A stretch of 15,061 bases of DNA from positions 1 to 15,061 of the forward strand of contig DATGYC010000308.1 of assembly GCA_035298385.1 (NCBI GenBank), in the 5' to 3' direction. The first letter of the stretch is position 1. Each line of letters begins with the position of its first letter. The position numbers were made by a program, and so were the translations under genes. Origin of the DNA: DATGYC01 sp035298385. Its GTDB lineage: Bacteria; Bacillota; Sulfobacillia; Symbiobacteriales; Symbiobacteriaceae. Shown here in pieces: positions 14,601-15,061 of the stretch. The notes beneath the pieces are model-generated. The model did not search any database. It was not told the origin of the DNA and worked only from the letters and a program-made list of their open reading frames with translations.

Positions 14601-15061
14601 CCAGCGTCACCGTCAGTGGCATCAACGTCGACCTGAGCGCCCCGCTGACCACCATCGCCGCCCCCACCACCTGGCAGAACCAGGACGTGGCGGTCACATT
14701 CACCGCCACAGACAACCTCTCGGGTGTGGCTGCGACCTACTACACCGTCGATGGCGGTGCGCCGCAGTCCGGCACCAGCTTTACCCTCACCGGCGAAGGA
14801 ACGCACACCGTCTCCTTCTGGAGCGTGGATGCGGCCGGGAATGCCGAGACCGCCCATACCGCTACGGTGCTCATCGACAAGACGGCGCCCAGCATCAGCG
14901 GTAGCACCGATCGTGCGGCCAACGCGGCGGGCTGGTACAACGCTGCGGTCACGGTGACCTTCACCTGCGCCGATTCCGGCTCCGGTCTGGCCACCTGTGC
15001 CGCCCCGGTCACCCTCGGCGCTGCGGGCGCCAACCAGAGCGCCACGGGTAGCGCCACGGAC
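11681..15061 (+). CDS. Large secreted lectin-repeat surface protein: C-type lectin, two PA-IL/LecA-like domains, Ig-like repeats (3' end beyond window)
   Basis: The frame stays open from ATG 11681 to the right edge (1127 codons, no stop). Residues 1-45 are Arg-rich, then a hydrophobic signal core ends at ALA (68). Residues about 69-183 are a beta-rich cadherin-like domain. Residues about 184-332 are a C-type lectin domain with WIGASD, WRWVTG, the Glu-Pro-Asn sugar motif at 296-298 and WND at 315-317. Residues 448-553 and 799-900 resemble PA-IL/LecA galactose lectins: the WxDTGIDV start, then ND....DN.G.W.V.V with the calcium-type Asp/Asn positions 536, 543-544 and 884, 891-892. Seven Ig-like repeats surround them. 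Three lack Cys (about 354-440, 714-795, 984-1065). Four carry a CX9C pair (562-636, 636-713, 910-983, 1066 to edge). GGGGG lies 6 bp before the ATG; an ATG at 11828 has no ribosome site. The protein is likely an adhesin or glycan-binding coat protein; its anchor lies outside the window. Confidence 0.85.
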   Translation, partial: MRRRTRRIKIRLGNYNRGVLLLGGSSSTVSLGLHRSNRRSTRSVQKFLVMVLTWALIAAWLPVAPALADSVPTVGNAAGSVTADAGGAPVVISPNITLSNFTTIDGATVTINGGFVASEDVLAFTSQGGLSGSYNAGNGVLSLSGSASAATYEAVLRSVTYQNTNAATQNTVPRGITFSVGSGALYYQSTGHYYEFVPAPAITWTSARDTAAARSLYGLHGYLATITSNGENTFVAAKVQGLGWIGASDAAQEGVWRWVTGPEAGTQFSGQFKTGWCSAYTGNSVNGQYNHWAGGEPNDCGYNEDYGHYYTDGSWNDYPNYADSIAGYVVEYGGMPGDSAPVLQASTTVLIAPDATGPSVSASLAGPQGQNNWYTGPVLVQMNATDDKSGVASIQYSVDGGPTQTTPGAMAVVPVAADGEHTVTYGATDNAGNPSSTNQPYTVNSLLDSWQDTGIDVSAGATLHITATGSISWDYRRPEAGTTPNGAPSFPYGGFVPNLTFASLVARIGTGQPFMAGANYQGSSATSGRLYLGFNDCAGCFWDNTGSWAVTVVQQQAVSFKVDSTLPTITGSASTTGWSNQPVTVTFTCTDATSGVASCQAPMTVATEGAGQSVTGSAADNAGHSATATVGSINVDLTPPTITGALDHAANAAGWYNGQVSVHFTCADAASGVAACSPDVFLNQEGLGQSATGQATDNVGLTSTTTVSGIKIDLTPPATTASAPSGWQKTPATVTFSATDNLSGVAGTYASVNGGGAQAANSVTLSTDGVHTISYYSMDNAGNAEGGATTTQRQMPANAAWYDTGIDVASGSALNISASGLANYGGGNLVNPNGYNWGVNNWLVPNAYALALVGKIGAGPGFNVGASYSSVAATGGRLYLAMNDCVGCFYDNSGFWSVSVTTNNTVTVKVDQTAPTITGSASTTAWTNQPVTVTFTCADATSGVASCQNPMTVSTAGANQAVTGNATDNAGNNASVTVSGINVDLSAPLTTIAAPTTWQNQDVAVTFTATDNLSGVAATYYTVDGGAPQSGTSFTLTGEGTHTVSFWSVDAAGNAETAHTATVLIDKTAPSISGSTDRAANAAGWYNAAVTVTFTCADSGSGLATCAAPVTLGAAGANQSATGSATD
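13022..13340 (+). other. PA-IL/LecA-like lectin domain 1 within the large surface protein
   Basis: Residues 448-553 start DSWQDTGIDV and end with GRLYLGFND...DNTGSWAVTV, the layout of PA-IL-like galactose lectins, whose ND...NN.SG loop holds calcium and sugar. Here a CAGC insert (Cys537, Cys540) sits inside that loop between Asp536 and Asp543/Asn544. The match is from memory of the family, not a search. Confidence 0.65.
13381..14544 (+). repeat. Long-period direct repeat (about 1.05 kb) in the lectin-repeat gene
   Basis: The Ig-like unit at 13381-13500 recurs at 14425-14544 (offset 1044 bp) with most bases identical; both include GGCAGTGCCAGCACCACC and GACGCCACCTCCGG. The preceding LecA-like domains recur at an offset of about 1053 bp. 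A block of lectin plus Ig-like repeat was therefore duplicated in frame. Such repeats can recombine and also cause short-read misassembly. Confidence 0.75.
14075..14382 (+). other. PA-IL/LecA-like lectin domain 2 within the large surface protein
   Basis: Residues 799-900 repeat domain 1 with WYDTGIDV at the start and GRLYLAMND...DNSGFWSVSV at the end. The loop again holds a CxxC (CVGC, Cys885 and Cys888) between Asp884 and Asp891/Asn892, so the feature is conserved between the two copies. Confidence 0.65.

Noticed and set aside
11771..14857. Long open frame of 1028 codons on the - strand
   Set aside because: It lies opposite the + strand lectin-repeat gene, which has a signal peptide, C-type lectin motifs, Ig-like repeats and a ribosome site. 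The - strand product is a Gly/Val/Ala/Arg/His mixture with no recognisable domain, as expected for a GC-rich shadow frame.

Overview
The window is high-GC bacterial DNA with compact genes, good Shine-Dalgarno sites, ATGA start/stop overlaps, lipoprotein signal peptides and sigma70/sigmaA-type promoters. CgeB-type glycosyltransferases, a DUF5667 protein and solute-binding lipoproteins fit a Gram-positive-type lineage, such as a deep Firmicutes (Symbiobacterium-like) or Chloroflexota. This assignment is an inference from gene content and is weak. No rRNA, tRNA, CRISPR array, transposase or integrase was seen.

Region A (1-5734, + strand) is the 3' part of a glycan or small-molecule operon. It begins with the last 11 codons of an unknown gene. 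Then come an NAD-dependent sugar epimerase/dehydratase, two near-duplicate CgeB-like glycosyltransferases (the second with an 88-residue Ser/Gly/Asp/His/Cys tail), a PIG-L type deacetylase, an ATP-grasp ligase and a PHP-domain hydrolase. The genes overlap or sit 12-13 bp apart, and a hairpin terminator overlaps the last stop codon. The set suggests making a sugar, transferring it, removing an N-acyl group, then ligating a carboxylate to the freed amine. The end product is unknown; by the CgeB link it may be a spore or cell-surface glycoconjugate.

Region B (5745-10745, - strand) holds two paralogous OppA-like oligopeptide-binding lipoproteins flanking a secreted DUF5667 protein with Thr/Pro repeats and a charged helical C-terminal half. 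No permease or ATPase is present. Both lipoprotein genes have recognisable promoters carrying inverted repeats.

Region C (10862-11511, + strand) is a single flavodoxin-fold NAD(P)H:quinone oxidoreductase with its own strong terminator.

Region D (11512-15061, + strand) has an AT-rich promoter region followed by the largest gene of the window. It is open at the right edge (1127 codons visible) and encodes a secreted repeat protein with a C-type lectin domain, two PA-IL/LecA-like lectin domains and at least seven Ig-like repeats. A 1028-codon opposite-strand frame over it is a shadow. Stretches without a gene are all under 300 bp.
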